From: Archegozetes longisetosus | Taxonomy: Eukaryota > Arthropoda > Arachnida > Sarcoptiformes > Trhypochthoniidae | Assembly (NCBI GenBank): GCA_018873245.2 | Contig: JAEMBT020000007.1 | Span: forward strand, 10,423,129 to 10,487,128 | Length of the DNA: 64,000 nt | Direction of reading: 5' to 3' | Shown here: piece by piece, positions 1 to 11,107 of the stretch | Layout: each line of letters starts with the position of its first letter | How positions within the stretch are numbered: the stretch's first letter is position 1 | The notes under the pieces: model-generated | The model's input: only the letters and a program-made list of their open reading frames with translations | What the model was told of the DNA's origin: nothing | Databases searched by the model: none | Position numbers and translations under genes: made by a program

Positions 1-393
1 CGATAAAAACAATAAAAAAAATTAAGAATTGAGTCAAAATGTAATAAAAAACTAAAAATAGGTAAATTTTAGTTGTTAAACTGTGTCAGATGTATAAGTT
101 TGTGATTTTTGAGAACAAATTTTTTTTGATTATATTTAATGTGCAGTAAATATGAAGTTTCCTACTTATTAACTCAATAAATATTTCTTAAACTCAAAAC
201 TCATTGATATAAACTTGTAATGTGTCAACTCTGACAAATATGGAATAATTAAGTTGAAGTCAGTATTCGGTTAATTTTGTATTGAGTCAAACGCTGAATA
301 AAGTTTAAAATGTAATTACAAGCCCTTTTGCTTTTTCAAACAAGTAGAGAAGTACTTTTCGACTTTAATGCTTGAATTTGGACATCAACTGCA
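1..393. other. AT-rich non-coding lead-in
   Basis: No reading frame of note is seen. The last bases before 394 read as a possible 3' splice site (ctgcag), so this stretch may be the intron, or the 5' region, in front of the dehydrogenase exon that follows. Confidence 0.4.
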
Positions 394-1182
394 GCGAATT
401 TGGGATTTGGAGTCAAGTGGTGTGGACGAGAACAAACTTGGGCCGTAATAACTGGATCTACTGATGGCATTGGTTTAGCTTATGCTCAACAATTGGCCAA
501 AAAGGGATATAATTTGTTACTTATAAGTCGCAGTCAAGCCAAACTGAATAAAGTTAGAGATGATCTCAAATCGATTTCGGATGAAATAACAATCAGAACA
601 ATGGCTGTAGATTTCAGTCGAACTGACATTTACGATCAAATAGAAAATGAATTGGAAAATTTGAGTGAGATTCATGTACTCGTCAATAATGTTGGCATTG
701 CTTATCCGAATTCTTGTCCAGAGTTTTTCACACAGATACCTAATGTTAAGGAGTTTATCAGCGCATCGATTAACGTTAATATAATTTCGTGCACACGTCT
801 AATCGGCATGATTTTGCCTAAAATGGTAGCCAAAGGTCGTGGCATCATAATCAATATGTCTTCATATACAGCGTTATTTCCGACACCTCTATTATCTATA
901 TATTCAGCGACCAAAGCATATATGGATCACTTGTCGTGTTCCCTTCAAATTGAATATGAAGACAAAGGAATCACTATTCAAAGTGTATTACCATTTTATG
1001 TCTCAACTAATATGACTAAAAATGTTCCGGCTTCAATCTTTGTTCCATCATCACAACAGGTCGCAAAGAATGCTCTTAAAGCCGTTGGAATCGAGAGCCG
1101 AACTTTTGGCTATCCCACACACAAACTGTTAGCTTCTTTTCAAACTTTGTCTCTCATTTTTTCGGTACTAATTTCAATATGA
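394..1182 (+). CDS. HSD17B12-like very-long-chain 3-oxoacyl-CoA reductase, partial, with probable C-terminal frame break
   Basis: This is a short-chain dehydrogenase/reductase of the HSD17B12/KAR group. In other animals that enzyme is an ER membrane NADPH-dependent reductase of the fatty acid elongation cycle. Visible motifs are the cofactor loop TGSTDGIG near residue 20, NNVG near residue 97, the conserved serine in INMSS, and the catalytic YSATK near residue 168. The family hallmark QSVLP follows. The frame opens without an ATG just after a ctgcag acceptor, and the usual N-terminal membrane segment is absent, so an upstream exon is expected. After LIFS the frame runs into an early stop at 1180-1182. 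The other frame (about 1167-1304) instead reads FNMKFFYNHFKQIRRR, which looks like the basic C-tail of the family. The break falls at a run of six T (1157-1162), so an assembly error or a real inactivating indel is possible. The family call is secure; the integrity of the gene is not. Confidence 0.85.
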   Translation, partial: ANLGFGVKWCGREQTWAVITGSTDGIGLAYAQQLAKKGYNLLLISRSQAKLNKVRDDLKSISDEITIRTMAVDFSRTDIYDQIENELENLSEIHVLVNNVGIAYPNSCPEFFTQIPNVKEFISASINVNIISCTRLIGMILPKMVAKGRGIIINMSSYTALFPTPLLSIYSATKAYMDHLSCSLQIEYEDKGITIQSVLPFYVSTNMTKNVPASIFVPSSQQVAKNALKAVGIESRTFGYPTHKLLASFQTLSLIFSVLISI

Positions 1183-1657
1183 AATTCTTTTACAATCACT
1201 TCAAACAAATTAGGCGAAGATTTCACGCAAATGAGAAGATAGATGGTTTTGACATCAGGCTATTTATTCCCATTAAATATAAGAGAACTTTTATCAATTA
1301 TTAATTTTTTGTTCAATTCTTTCGACATTTACACAAACCCTTTATTTTAATAAATGCTATTTTCCTACTTTCATTCAATTATAGAGTCCTTTAATTATAT
1401 AAATTATAGGAATAGAAATTCAATTATAGAAATAATGAAATTATCTTTTATCTATAATTAACTGATAATCTATCTGAGAATTTCGCACTGAACTCCATCT
1501 CTTTGCTTGAGATCTTTCACCTAAATTTACAAACATTTTGAGAGGTTATCGTAAATATTGGCACATAAATTGATTAAATTTTTGTCAGCAGAAGATTCTA
1601 ATCCTGATAAAACTTAATATTATAATTTGAATGTCGTTATTTAGTGGTGTTCTTTCA
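1183..1657. other. 3' region of the dehydrogenase; no independent gene
   Basis: This contains the frame-shifted continuation of the dehydrogenase up to a TAA at 1302-1304 and AATAAA-like signals near 1348. Otherwise it is AT-rich sequence with nothing recognisable. Confidence 0.4.
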
Positions 1658-1985
1658 TTTCTCAAGTTTATAAAAGTTATGATAGAAATAAATAAATAAA
1701 ATCTAAATCAAAGTAGATCTTTATTAAAACTCGGTTTCAGTCAAATTCACTTAAGACAATTCATTGACTATTTAAGATAAACTGACAGCTTCAGCACTTT
1801 TAAACTAGTGGTCAAAATTAGTTTCTCTGCAACAAATGATCATTTGATTGTAAATTCAAATTTAAAAATCAAACTATGATTCAACTCAAATCGAAATTTT
1901 TATTGAATAATTCAACCAAATGATTAAAATATTGAATATAAAACCGACTATTGAATCAATGTTTCAGTTGTCTCAAATTAGTGGT
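1658..1985. repeat. Repeat arm, inverted copy of 63661-64000
   Basis: The reverse complement of the last 340 bases of the window aligns along this whole stretch, closely from 1658 to 1790 and less closely to about 1985. The best block runs through 'agttatgatagaaataaa' and 'cagtcaaattcacttaag'. On the minus strand it carries AATAAAGATC, like the end of a transcript, so it could be a duplicated gene 3' end or an interspersed repeat. The second copy touches the window edge, so its full length is unknown. Confidence 0.75.
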
Positions 1986-2115
1986 CTTCAAGTTTGAGAT
2001 GTTGACGGACTCGTCAGATTCTCGAGCTAACTTGAACCCGCTCAACCCGTTAGTAGCTAATATCAACTCGTCCGAACCCATCTGTACTTAAAATTCTTTA
2101 GACCGAACCCGCCCA
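1986..2115. repeat. Degenerate array of AACCCG-type motifs
   Basis: A GC-rich patch in AT-rich surroundings holds scattered motifs such as 'gaacccgctcaacccg' and 'cgaacccgcccagcccg'. It looks like the subterminal repeat cluster of the hAT-like elements further right (38-39 kb, 61-62 kb) but has a different motif. Only one end is seen, so it is best read as a solo remnant. Confidence 0.35.
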
Positions 2116-2174
2116 GCCCGAATGTTAAAAAATATATATATTATTTTGTCATATTTTGAACCATTTATTAAGAT

Positions 2175-2335
2175 CATTTGACCCCCTCCACTAATGAATT
2201 TAATCTTGAAACTTGGTCAATAAATTGACAACATTCAGGAAATAATTTTAGCAAAGAATTAAAGTGTTTGGAGACCTTGAAGGTAGTCAAAATCTAATAG
2301 TAATTTTTTAGTTTCAAGTATATGAATATATGATG
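2175..2335 (+). repeat. Inverted repeat X, left copy (partner 5743-5903)
   Basis: About 160 bp match the reverse complement of 5743-5903 at roughly 88% by eye, sharing 'cttgaaacttggtcaataaa' and 'gtttcaagtatatgaata'. The right copy stops exactly at the end of the 2948-5741 transposon. Confidence 0.7.
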
Positions 2336-3347
2336 CGTTGTATGCAGTAACGACTTATAGCCTTATGCGCAGAAGTGATAAAATCGCGTTTAAAGTACCA
2401 CAGCTTTCAAATACGTTTAAATAATTTATTTTCAATAATTTACTCAATTTCTTAAAATTTTTCTTGTTTTTTTCTGCCATAAGATTGGATGTGATGTACG
2501 TTTCTTTCCACTTTCTTTTGCATCAACTCATTATTAATCAAGTATATAGGCGTTTGTCTATTTATAACACAATTAGTGATATTTTTCAATTAATTTTTCA
2601 ATAAATCACACATTTTAAGATTCTAAAATCAAAACAAACAAACGTAAACAAAATAATAAAGTTTTATTTGAAAAGTTTGTAAATAATTGACTCACATTAT
2701 TATTGTATAATTGAAATATGCAGTTAACACACTCATATGACGCATAAATGCAAAACCACTCTTAGTTGTAATGCTTTTCTATAGGAATTAGAGACAACTT
2801 CTTTGCTGTTTAATCATATTTTCCTCATTGGAACATATTATGAAAATTTTTCTGAATGTAAAGTAAGACCTAAACATTTATTTAGTGCAATAATCCGAAA
2901 AACCTTATATCTCCACACAAGTCGTTGCTGAATCCAATGCATCATATGGCAAAAATAGGGCGAAGACCCCACGAATCAGATCTTACTGATTATTTTTGTG
3001 GGGGATTTATCATTCTGCTATTTCAACTCAATTTCATTATTTTCATTATCCGTCTCATCGATGTCATCTATTTCATCGCTATTGAAGATCTGTTCTATGT
3101 ATATTGCAGTTCTTAATGGTGTTTCGGAGTATCTTCCGAATCCCATATACCATATAAAGCTGGTAGTATGTGAGCACATGCCTACAGTTCTTAATCAAGG
3201 TATGCATCTGCACAGGTACCGCTTTGTTGAATCATAACCAGTGCCATCGGGTTCACATTCCACACATACATTGTGGACTTTACTATTTACATGTCTTGGT
3301 TGTATTTTAGCTCTGCAGAGTCCAGTTCTATCGGGATTTGTACAAAC

Positions 3348-5326
3348 CTAGAACTTATATTCATTGTTTTCGGACAGATGTTCTTTAACATATCCTATTG
3401 TTTGTCTTATTTGATAAGTTCCAAGTGTCCAGTATTCCAAATCTTCCTGACTCAATTTAGGAAAGTCTAGTAATTCTTTTTGAGTTGCAACCTTCCAAAT
3501 CACCCTTTTCTTATCAAGTTCATCAGCTACTGGTAACAGTCTATTTTCAATATTGAGTCGAGCCAACATTCGTGCAGCTATGAATTCTTCTTTGCCTTTG
3601 TCTGACTCTATGGACACAAAGAATTCATTTAGTAGAGCTGCAGCTATTCTCCAATCTTGTCTTATTGATTTCAATGTATTGTTCTGACAGATTCTATTTA
3701 AATATCTGAAATGCTTTAGTTTTCCATTAACTACTTCTACTTTGTATCGTATTTTTGTAACAAGTCTCGTACTGTTGGCTTCTAATGTGGTCATCTGCAT
3801 TTGTTTAGATGATATTATTGATGGAATCGCAACTTTATAACCTTTTTCATTCATGTATTTTTGACAATCTCTGAATCCACGGTCTACAATGAATACACTG
3901 TCCTTCTCAAAGATTCTTTTGAATACATTATCATATTTATTCATGACCTCTTTCATTATAGTGGCATCGTTCTGTGTAGCATGATACATTCCGAATACAT
4001 CACTCGCTATGGAAACGAACGGTTTGAGGTCTGCCTCTTTGGACACTATATGTCATTCTTTGGAAGCTGTTGTTTTAGCTCTTCTAAATGTATGCATATG
4101 TACCATCCCATATCGCTGCAATCGAGTTTTACTGTTCACAGTGTAGAGAGATAGCCATTTTAGACATGTGTGACCTTAATTCATCACTAGTTATGTTTTT
4201 GATTTCGAATTTGCTTTTTATCAAGTTCTGAGTGAGTTCATCGCGAACATTTCTTATCGTTCTTTTCACTTGATACTCTTTCAGCTTCAACAACCCTGCT
4301 ATACGTTTATTTGTCATATCAGTTCGCAATTTAATTAGATAAGTCAACACTGCTGGTAAATTTGATCTGTGTTTAGATTTTTTAATAGATTGTAGATAAT
4401 TGTCTAGAATATAGTTGAGTTGTTTTCTCGAAAATCCTGTGAATGTTAGACAATCTCTTTTATTATGTAGACCTGATGATTCCAATTTTATTATTTGTTC
4501 GTCAGTCATACTTAAGAAATCATCCATCAATACGTCCACATCATCTTATCTAATCGTATTTTCATCTCAGAAACTTGTACTTTTGAGGAAGTTGTCTAAT
4601 CAAGTATTCCTTTTTTCATTCAGATGTTCTTTACTACATCGAGTTCCCAGTGGGACGAATATTCTCGATCTCATGAATATATCCAGCGCTGCTGTTTTAG
4701 GGATGCGAATTTGAGTCTTTATTACATATAGCACAATGATGATTATCTGATTGAATTTTTGGGTAATCTAAACCAGTTTCTACAACAGGTTCGATTTCCT
4801 CACTGATACTTTATTGTGAACTCGAGGGAGTATGATGTTTACTATCTTGAGAACTTGTTTGCGAATACTATCAGAATTTTCGATAGCAAGTATTACAAGC
4901 ATACTCATTCTCATGTATGAATTTATTCGTTTCGATTCTTAAATACTTCAAGAATAGCTCATTCTTTTCTCCATTCAGATTAAGTTTACGACTTTTGAAG
5001 TTATCAAATCTTTTATTGCATCTCACGCACCTGTTATGAGTTGACTTTGTTTCTAACCTAGGGTGGCGAGAAACATGTTCTACAAAGCTAAGATTAAGAG
5101 GACCCTGTTCTACTCTTGTGATAGTAGTCGTTAACCTTTTGGGTTTATTATCCTGGTTTCCTTCCTGTTTTACCGTTTTTCGATCAATCGAAGTCCTTCG
5201 GGCAAATGTCGCAGGATCAGTATTTACCGCTACTGATCCTGTTGGGGAAGAGGCAATCCGTTCATTTTCTTTTGTTGTGTCTAATTTTGAAGTTTTTATT
5301 TGAGGAATCATTCTCTTGGGTTTCAA
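3348..5326 (-). pseudogene. Decayed DDE_4-type transposase
   Basis: There are three collinear pieces on the minus strand. At 5326-4871 is a 151-residue piece ending in two CxxC pairs (CVRC and CNTC), a zinc-binding module. At 4539-4129 a 136-residue helix-turn-helix piece reads FTGFSRKQLNYIL and later RIAGLLKLKEYQVKRTI. At 4046-3348 a 232-residue nuclease piece contains GMYHATQNDA, then VDRGFRDC with the second acidic residue, then IRYKVEVVNGKLKHF with the likely final Glu. The first catalytic Asp falls in IWDGTY, read in the gap between the last two pieces near 4085. The gaps contain stops, so at least two breaks separate the pieces and the copy is not autonomous. Confidence 0.75.
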
Positions 5327-5404
5327 TTAGGTTTTCCTTCATTCTAACTCGATTAGAACTCAATCATGTCCATAAACTGTGCCTAAGTAGTAAAACTTTT
5401 TATG

Positions 5405-5476
5405 AAGTAGCTGGGGTTTGAACCTAGAAACTCAAGGTCTCGAGGCCAATCACTTGACCACCAGACCACTGAGAAC
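5405..5476 (-). repeat. tRNA-derived sequence (SINE head)
   Basis: On the minus strand, A-box-like TGGTCTGGTGGTCAAGTG and B box GGTTCAAACCC lie at the spacing of a type I tRNA promoter. Acceptor-stem pairing is poor, so it is more likely a SINE head or tRNA relic than a working tRNA. It sits inside the 2948-5741 transposon. Confidence 0.5.
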
Positions 5477-5742
5477 TTAAATTTGAAAGAGTTCTATTCG
5501 ATATTTAACTCTAATTTTTTGCGTTAGCGCGTGGATATAAAAGAATTTTGTATTGCACATGAGTATAAAATATATTTTCTATTGTACATGGGCAATTAAT
5601 TTGGTATTTCGCTAAAGTATTTTAGAATATCATTGGGTTTCTCCCAGTTTTTCAGTAATTATCCCCGATTTCTTCGGAAATCTCTGCTTATTCAAAATTT
5701 TTCGTTGATCTTATTCGTAGGGTCTTCGCCCTATTTTAGCCA

Positions 5743-5903
5743 TATATTCATATACTTGAAACTAACAAATTATTATTCGATTTTGACCACCTTCAAGGTC
5801 TTCAAATACTTTAATTCTTTTCTGAAATTATTTCCAGAATATTGTCTATTTATTGACCAAGTTTCAAGATTAAATTCATTAGGGGCGGGGGTCAAATGAG
5901 CTT
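5743..5903 (-). repeat. Inverted repeat X, right copy (partner 2175-2335)
   Basis: The reverse complement of this stretch matches 2175-2335. It abuts the right end of the transposon at the shared motif 'gtatatgaatatatg'. Confidence 0.7.
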
Positions 5904-6187
5904 TTGAAATAATAAAATTCTCCATAAAGCTCATTATAAAAAAATTCGAAAAAAAGATTATATATCCTAAACTATTGGGAATTTTTCTAAATATATTTAA
6001 GGGGTATATGCGTGAGGTCAGAGGCTATAGATTGAAATATTTAATTAGCTTCGCCTACTCACAATGGCACAATTTCCCTTGTCCTTTGAAGCTAAATATA
6101 TAATCAAAATTACCTTTATAAGTTTACATACTTAGTACAAAGAAAGTAAATATTATTTAGGCTTAACATTTTCAGCAAAATCAAGGC
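5904..6187. other. Intergenic, nothing recognised
   Basis: AT-rich sequence without a reading frame or repeat that I can name. Confidence 0.3.
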
Positions 6188-6318
6188 TAAGATTTCGGTT
6201 TAAGAGGCAGTAGTAAAACTTTTATTCAGAATAAATTTTAAAAAATGATTTAAATACATGAAATAAACACAAATAATTATTAAATAAAAGAAAAATTAAG
6301 AGAAAAATTAAATAAAAC

Positions 6319-7294
6319 TTAAGAGATAAAGCTATTGTGCAAATGCGGAGTACGTAAATCATTTTCAAACGGTTTGATCCCAATTTTTCCAAGTTCGGGA
6401 TAAATGCTTATGTCTAAAATAAATTGTTTAAAAACTTCACCAACGGATAAATGTTTTAGGCAGTGAAAATACAGAAATTGGTGTATATGAGAATCTAATA
6501 AATGAGAATTAGATGTTGTAGGTAAAAATTCTTTTAATGTTCGGTTTAATCTCTCTACAGGTTGCGTATAAATTTCTCCGTTCTCAGGGTTTAAAATTTG
6601 TTTTTATGAATAACCCCGTGATTGTAGCCTCGGGCACTAAGTCCATTATATGCCGTCCACCCATCAGAAAAATTGTAATTCCTTCCTGCGGTACACCCAC
6701 GAATTTTTTTATTAGAGAAATTAAAGCGCGCGCGCTTCGGGTCCGAAAGGGAACGACAAAAATTCGTTTAGTTTCCCGACATATTCCTTTGAATATCCAC
6801 TGGGTCTGTTTTCTCAAAACACATCCCCTTTGATATTTTCTTTTCCAAATAGAAGTCTCATCCACTTCCACTATTAATCCCGGTCCTCAAATTGGTTCAA
6901 AAGGCCGGTTTTGTTTGTAATTTCGGAGATTTTTCTGCAGAACTTATACCAATTAACTGCAGACTCTGCTCCGATTTCAGTTACTTCAATAGCTTGGGTT
7001 ACCAGTCGGTGGTTGGAGAACATAAAAACCAGTTTTAGTATTTCCAATTTTTTGAGATTGAAATTTTCAAACCAAGTGCCAGTCAATGCGGATACTGATT
7101 TTCTACAGATATATTTGCGGCATCTAAATACAGATTTTGCTAATTTTTTTCGACTCCCATGCCAGGCATAGAGACAGAACCAAAGAAACTAAGTTATATT
7201 TATAAATAAACTGTTCCGCGGCTTTTTCTGTGTTAATTAAACTGCCAAAATTTAATTCACTTAATTCACTAAAATTTAAAATATCACAATTCAT
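6319..7294 (-). pseudogene. Merlin transposase, broken
   Basis: This reads on the minus strand in three blocks. The N-terminal block starts at an ATG at 7292-7294 (MNCDILNFSELSELNFG) and, after a frame change, continues as HGSRKKLAKSVFRCRKYIC. Then comes RKSVSALTGTWFENFN followed by the WYKFCR segment. The nuclease core reads VEVDETSIWKRKYQRG with the first acidic residue, then WIFKGICRETKRIFVVPFRT. The C-terminal block reads NPENGEIYTQPVERLNRT, the family's final catalytic region, up to a stop at 6319-6321. These motifs are typical of ISXO2-like (DDE_Tnp_IS1595) transposases used by Merlin. At least two frame changes are visible. Confidence 0.75.
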
Positions 7295-7489
7295 TTTTAT
7301 AAAATTAAACTAACTTGATTGCACTTTAATTAATACGTGACTGTAATCGAGGTTTCACTGTAAACTACGAAGTTTTTAATGTATGATTATGTCCAAATGG
7401 TATGATTCAAAAACTACGTAACGAGAAAATTTTATTTACTACCTCACCACTTGTAATACCTAAAAATATTTATTCACATTATCATTGTA

Positions 7490-8511
7490 CAGAGTGTAAA
7501 AGAGAAGACTCCGTAAAAATAAAAGTTAATAACTTTTTAATTATTCGACCGATTTAAAAATTTTTTTTGCCTACAAGTAGAATAATGGAAGTTTTTTCTA
7601 GCTTTGGAATTTTTATGATTCTAGCACCCATGTCATTTATATTCTTGAAATAGTTAACGTTACAGTCTATGAGGAAAAATTTCGAATTTGAATATCTTGA
7701 AAACGCGAGCCGATATCGACACCATTTTTACAAAATATATTTATTATATCATTATAGTCAACCTTATCAAATTTGACAGCCATTGGTCAAGAACATTAAA
7801 AGTTATGGCTATTTTTCATATTTTCATACAGAATGTAGAATATTGAACTCCTTAAAAGTATTTCTTTATAGCTTTTTTTATTTCAAGTCTTTAAGTTTAG
7901 AAACTAAGCCACATTTTTAGAATTGAGAATTTTAATCCTTTAACGATGGAACAACTCGAAAATGCAATCAAAATTGAAATAGAAAAGATATCCTCCGATG
8001 TTCTCAATAATGTGATCAAGAATTTCAAAGTTCTTTTGTACCACATTCACAATCGAAACGGTTGGCATATCGAGTCTACTTTATCTTGAATTTCACTTTA
8101 CTAAATAAAGCAGATAAAAAGTTATTAACTTTCACTTTTACCGAGTCTATTATTTTATATCCTCTACATTCTGCATGAAAATATGAAAAATAGCCATAAC
8201 TTTTAAAGTTCTTGACCAATGGCTGTCAAATTTGATAAGGTTGACTATAATGATATAATAAATATATTTTGTAAAAATGGTGTCGATATCGGCTTGCGTT
8301 TTCAAGATATTCAAATTTGAAATTTTTTCCCACAGATTGTAACGTTAACTATTTCATGAATATAAATGACATGGGTCCTAGAATCATAAAAATTCCAAAG
8401 CTAGAAAAAACCCCCATTATTCTACTTTTAAATAAAAAAATTTTTAAATCGGTCGAATAATTAAAAAGTTATTAACTTTTACTTTTACGGAGTCTTTTCT
8501 TTTACACCCTG
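7490..8511. mobile_element. Foldback element with TA target duplication and a transposase tail
   Basis: The ends are CAGAGTGTAAAAGAGAAG on the left and CAGGGTGTAAAAGAAAAG (reverse complement) on the right, each next to TA (7488-7489, 8512-8513). Arms of about 345 bp (to about 7838, and from about 8166) are near-perfect inverted copies. The roughly 325 bp centre holds a 47-codon frame at 7946-8089 that starts MEQLENAIKIEIEKISSDVL and contains HNRNGWHIES. It resembles the C-terminal tail of arthropod mariner-superfamily transposases. The element is therefore probably an internally deleted, arm-duplicated derivative of such a transposon. Confidence 0.75.
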
Positions 8512-8609
8512 TATGTTACCTGTACTTTAATTGTTGACAGAACAGGTTTTTAGGGTAAAAGTAATAAACAGAGAATTTTCTCTCACACTGCCTCTAAACC
8601 GATATCTTA

Positions 8610-8947
8610 CCAAGTCAAGCAATAAAACCATTGGCTAGCTATTGCTTGTTATAAGGTTAATATTAGATTATGCATAATGACAACTTATTAAAATTTTTGA
8701 TAGTTTGAAATTAAACTATTACAAGCAAGGAATGTAATAAAATTGATTACAAGCGGGGTATACCATAGAATAGGCCTACCCCAGGATGGTCATGAGATAG
8801 AGTCTGCTTGGGGGTTTTGGACCGTAGAATCTATTTCTGATGGTCCCGAATATCGGAAGTGGAAAATTTAGGAGCTACGGCGAATCAAGAATGTAAAATT
8901 GCATTGAAGTCTATGGGGAAAAACTGAATTTTACATTAATTTCAATG
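8610..8947. other. Spacer between Merlin and the TTAGG foldback
   Basis: No gene is seen. The part from about 8757 is less AT-rich and probably belongs to the repeat that follows. Confidence 0.3.
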
Positions 8948-9998
8948 GTAACCTAGGTTAGGTTAGGTTAGGGGGAATCCGGGCTAATGGGTCTAAAAGG
9001 GTTCCGAACCTCCTACTCCCAAGTGTTATACATCATTTGATTCACTTCGTCGAGCTGAACATTTTGATACCACACTTGACCACTTCCAAACCGAACTTGA
9101 CAACTTCTGACCACCCAAGCCTAACCCCTTCGAATATGGGTAAACCTGGCTTTACGAGGTTGTAATCCAAGCAAAACTTGATTTAAGCTAAAGCATAATT
9201 TGTTAGGTCTCTTCGAGACCTAACTTATCCTACCTTAGTTTATATCAGGTTTGTTTGGGTTACGACTCGAAAAACTCAAGTTTCTCCATTACGAGGTACT
9301 AAACCAAAGATAGATATCTCCAGAACTACTTGTGATAATTGATTAACCCTAGAACAGTGTTTCATGGAGCAAAATGACCCATAGGTCTATAAAAACTGTT
9401 ATAATTATTTAATGCAATTTCCAATGTTAATAAAACTGATAGTATTTTCAAATAAGTATATTTAGATCTTATTAAGCAATAAATTAATTATTTACAAATT
9501 TTACATTTAAATTAAATCGTTTTTAAAGTTAGTTCTATTTGAGTTTAGGTGATAAATTTGTATAAGAAATTAGTTTTCACTCAAACCTTAAACTGATTAC
9601 GTCAACGATGACGACACTAACAAAGTACAAAACACGCTAGCTGTTATATACACTAACCCTTACGATAACATACTTTTCCAAATCAATCGATGGATCAAAA
9701 AGACCCTATTCTACTGAAATCGTTAATCAAAATCGTTTTACTGTTTAAGGGTTAAGTGAGGTATCAAAATGCTCAGGCCGATATCCTGAGTCCAATGATA
9801 TGTCACTTAGCGTGGTCAGCTACTCCCGTAGGGAGTTGGCCAGAAGTGGTCAGGATGAGTTGGAAGTGATCAAGTGTGATATCAAGATGTTCATCTTGAC
9901 GAACTGAATCCAATGATGTATCACACTTGAGGGTAAGGCGTTGAGAACCCTCTTAGAATCATTAGTCCGGTTTCACCCCCTAACCTAACCTAACCTAA
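8948..9998. repeat. Foldback repeat R1 bounded by short TTAGG arrays
   Basis: The left arm (about 8950-9115) starts with three TTAGG units; the right arm (about 9747-9998) ends with four CCTAA units. After the arrays both arms read the same sequence inward, with 'agtgttatacatcatttg', 'ttcgtcgagctgaacatttt' and 'cacttgaccacttcc'. The same module recurs at 48.4-48.6, 48.8-49.1 and 51.9-52.2 kb, so it is an interspersed family. The middle of the element is AT-rich with no open frame. Confidence 0.7.
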
Positions 9999-10199
9999 TT
10001 ATGCGAAACACACATAATTCTGTGAGCGGTTTCTAGACTTCGTTTAAGATGACGATATTTTAGGTAAAGAAATATTTAGGCTAAAATTTAACTTTAGAAA
10101 ATAATTTAAAGAGTCACATCTTAAGCTTGGAAGCGGTAATTAGGGTATGGCTCTCAAGGAGTTCCAGAGTTTCATTAATTTTTCATGTCATAGATCATA
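9999..10199. other. Short intergenic stretch, nothing recognised
   Basis: AT-rich sequence with no frame or repeat that I can name. Confidence 0.3.
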
Positions 10200-10780
10200 C
10201 TTATTTCAGCGATGAAGCATGGTTCCATTTATCTGGCTATATAAATTCACAACATTTAAAATTTGGGCTCAAGAAAACCCCAAAGAATATATAGTCTCCG
10301 CTTTATCCATTAAAAGTCAGGGCCCGATGTGCTATCTAACGCAAAAAAATAGTCGGCCCTATATTTTTCACTAATACCGTAAACTCTAAAGAATACTTGA
10401 ATATTCTACAATTTGTTCTACATTTAGGTGAATATCTGTAGTATAGCGCGAAATTGTAGGAAGTTTTACATAAGTCTATTAGAGATTCGATGAACGTTTA
10501 GATAGCGAGAACTTGGAAAAGACGTTCTTTAGACAGGAGGGGGCTCAGTTCATACGGCCAAAAATACTGCAGCCTATTTAGAATCAATTTTTGCTGACCG
10601 ATTGACTTCGAAAAGTAATAAAAGTCTTGAAAGTGTAGTCGATTGGCCTCCAAGATCGCCTGACCTAACAAGTCCTGACTATTTTTTTTATAGGACCATT
10701 TGAAAAACAAAGTCTATAAATCTAATCCTCAAACTCTTGAAAACTATAAATAAAATAATAAAAAAATAACTAATCTGTAT
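10200..10780 (+). pseudogene. Relic mariner-superfamily (DUF4817-type) transposase
   Basis: Plus-strand fragments in changing frames read FSDEAWFHLSGYINSQ near 10206-10260, HTAKNTAAYLESIF near 10540, WPPRSPDLTSPDYFF near 10645, and KNKVYKSNPQTLENYK near 10700. These are the first-Asp block, the middle block and the SPDLTxxDFF block of the DDE nuclease in the large arthropod family of Tc1/mariner relatives. There are several frame changes and stops, so it is an old relic. No terminal repeats were found. Confidence 0.65.
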
Positions 10781-11107
10781 TAGTGCTATCCGGATAGACA
10801 GAATGTTTGAAAAATCATCAAATTGCCTACCCGGTGAATTAATCTCGGATAGGTACCTGCCATATCCGAGATACCACAGAACTGTCACTATATGTGCACA
10901 GCACCCGACAGTTCTGAGGCCATTTTTGCACTAAAAACAGTATTCAATTACTACCCCTAAACTTTTAATTACCGTCCCAAACCTTTTGAAGCTTATAACT
11001 CGGAAACGGAATGAGATAGACTATAAGTTGTATATATATTTCGATTCAGGGAATTGAGGTCTATCCAATGAAACCTAAATCAGCTGGGCCCAAAAATATT
11101 ATCCTTC

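Larger units (their letters stand above)
2948..5741 (-). mobile_element. DDE DNA transposon (ISL2EU/PIF-Harbinger-like), 2.8 kb, decayed
   Basis: The ends are inverted repeats: left begins GGCAAAAATAGGGCGAAG, right (reverse complement) GGCTAAAATAGGGCGAAG. The direct repeat ATAT lies on both sides (2944-2947 and 5742-5745). The inside is coding on the minus strand, with a zinc-binding N-terminal part, a helix-turn-helix part and a DDE nuclease. The nuclease resembles the DDE_Tnp_4 proteins found in ISL2EU and PIF/Harbinger elements; superfamily assignment from motifs alone is tentative. The target repeat could be the full ATAT or only AT. Confidence 0.75.
6188..8609 (-). mobile_element. Merlin (IS1595/IS1016-like) DNA transposon carrying a foldback insertion
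   Basis: Outer inverted repeats: left TAAGATTTCGGTTTAAGAGG at 6188 onward; right (reverse complement of 8587-8609) TAAGATATCGGTTTAGAGG. Both run on into CAGT. Between them lies a minus-strand ISXO2/IS1595-type transposase (6319-7294). A separate TA-flanked foldback element (7490-8511) has inserted next to it, so the original Merlin copy was about 1.4 kb. Target-site repeats were not convincing. Confidence 0.7.
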
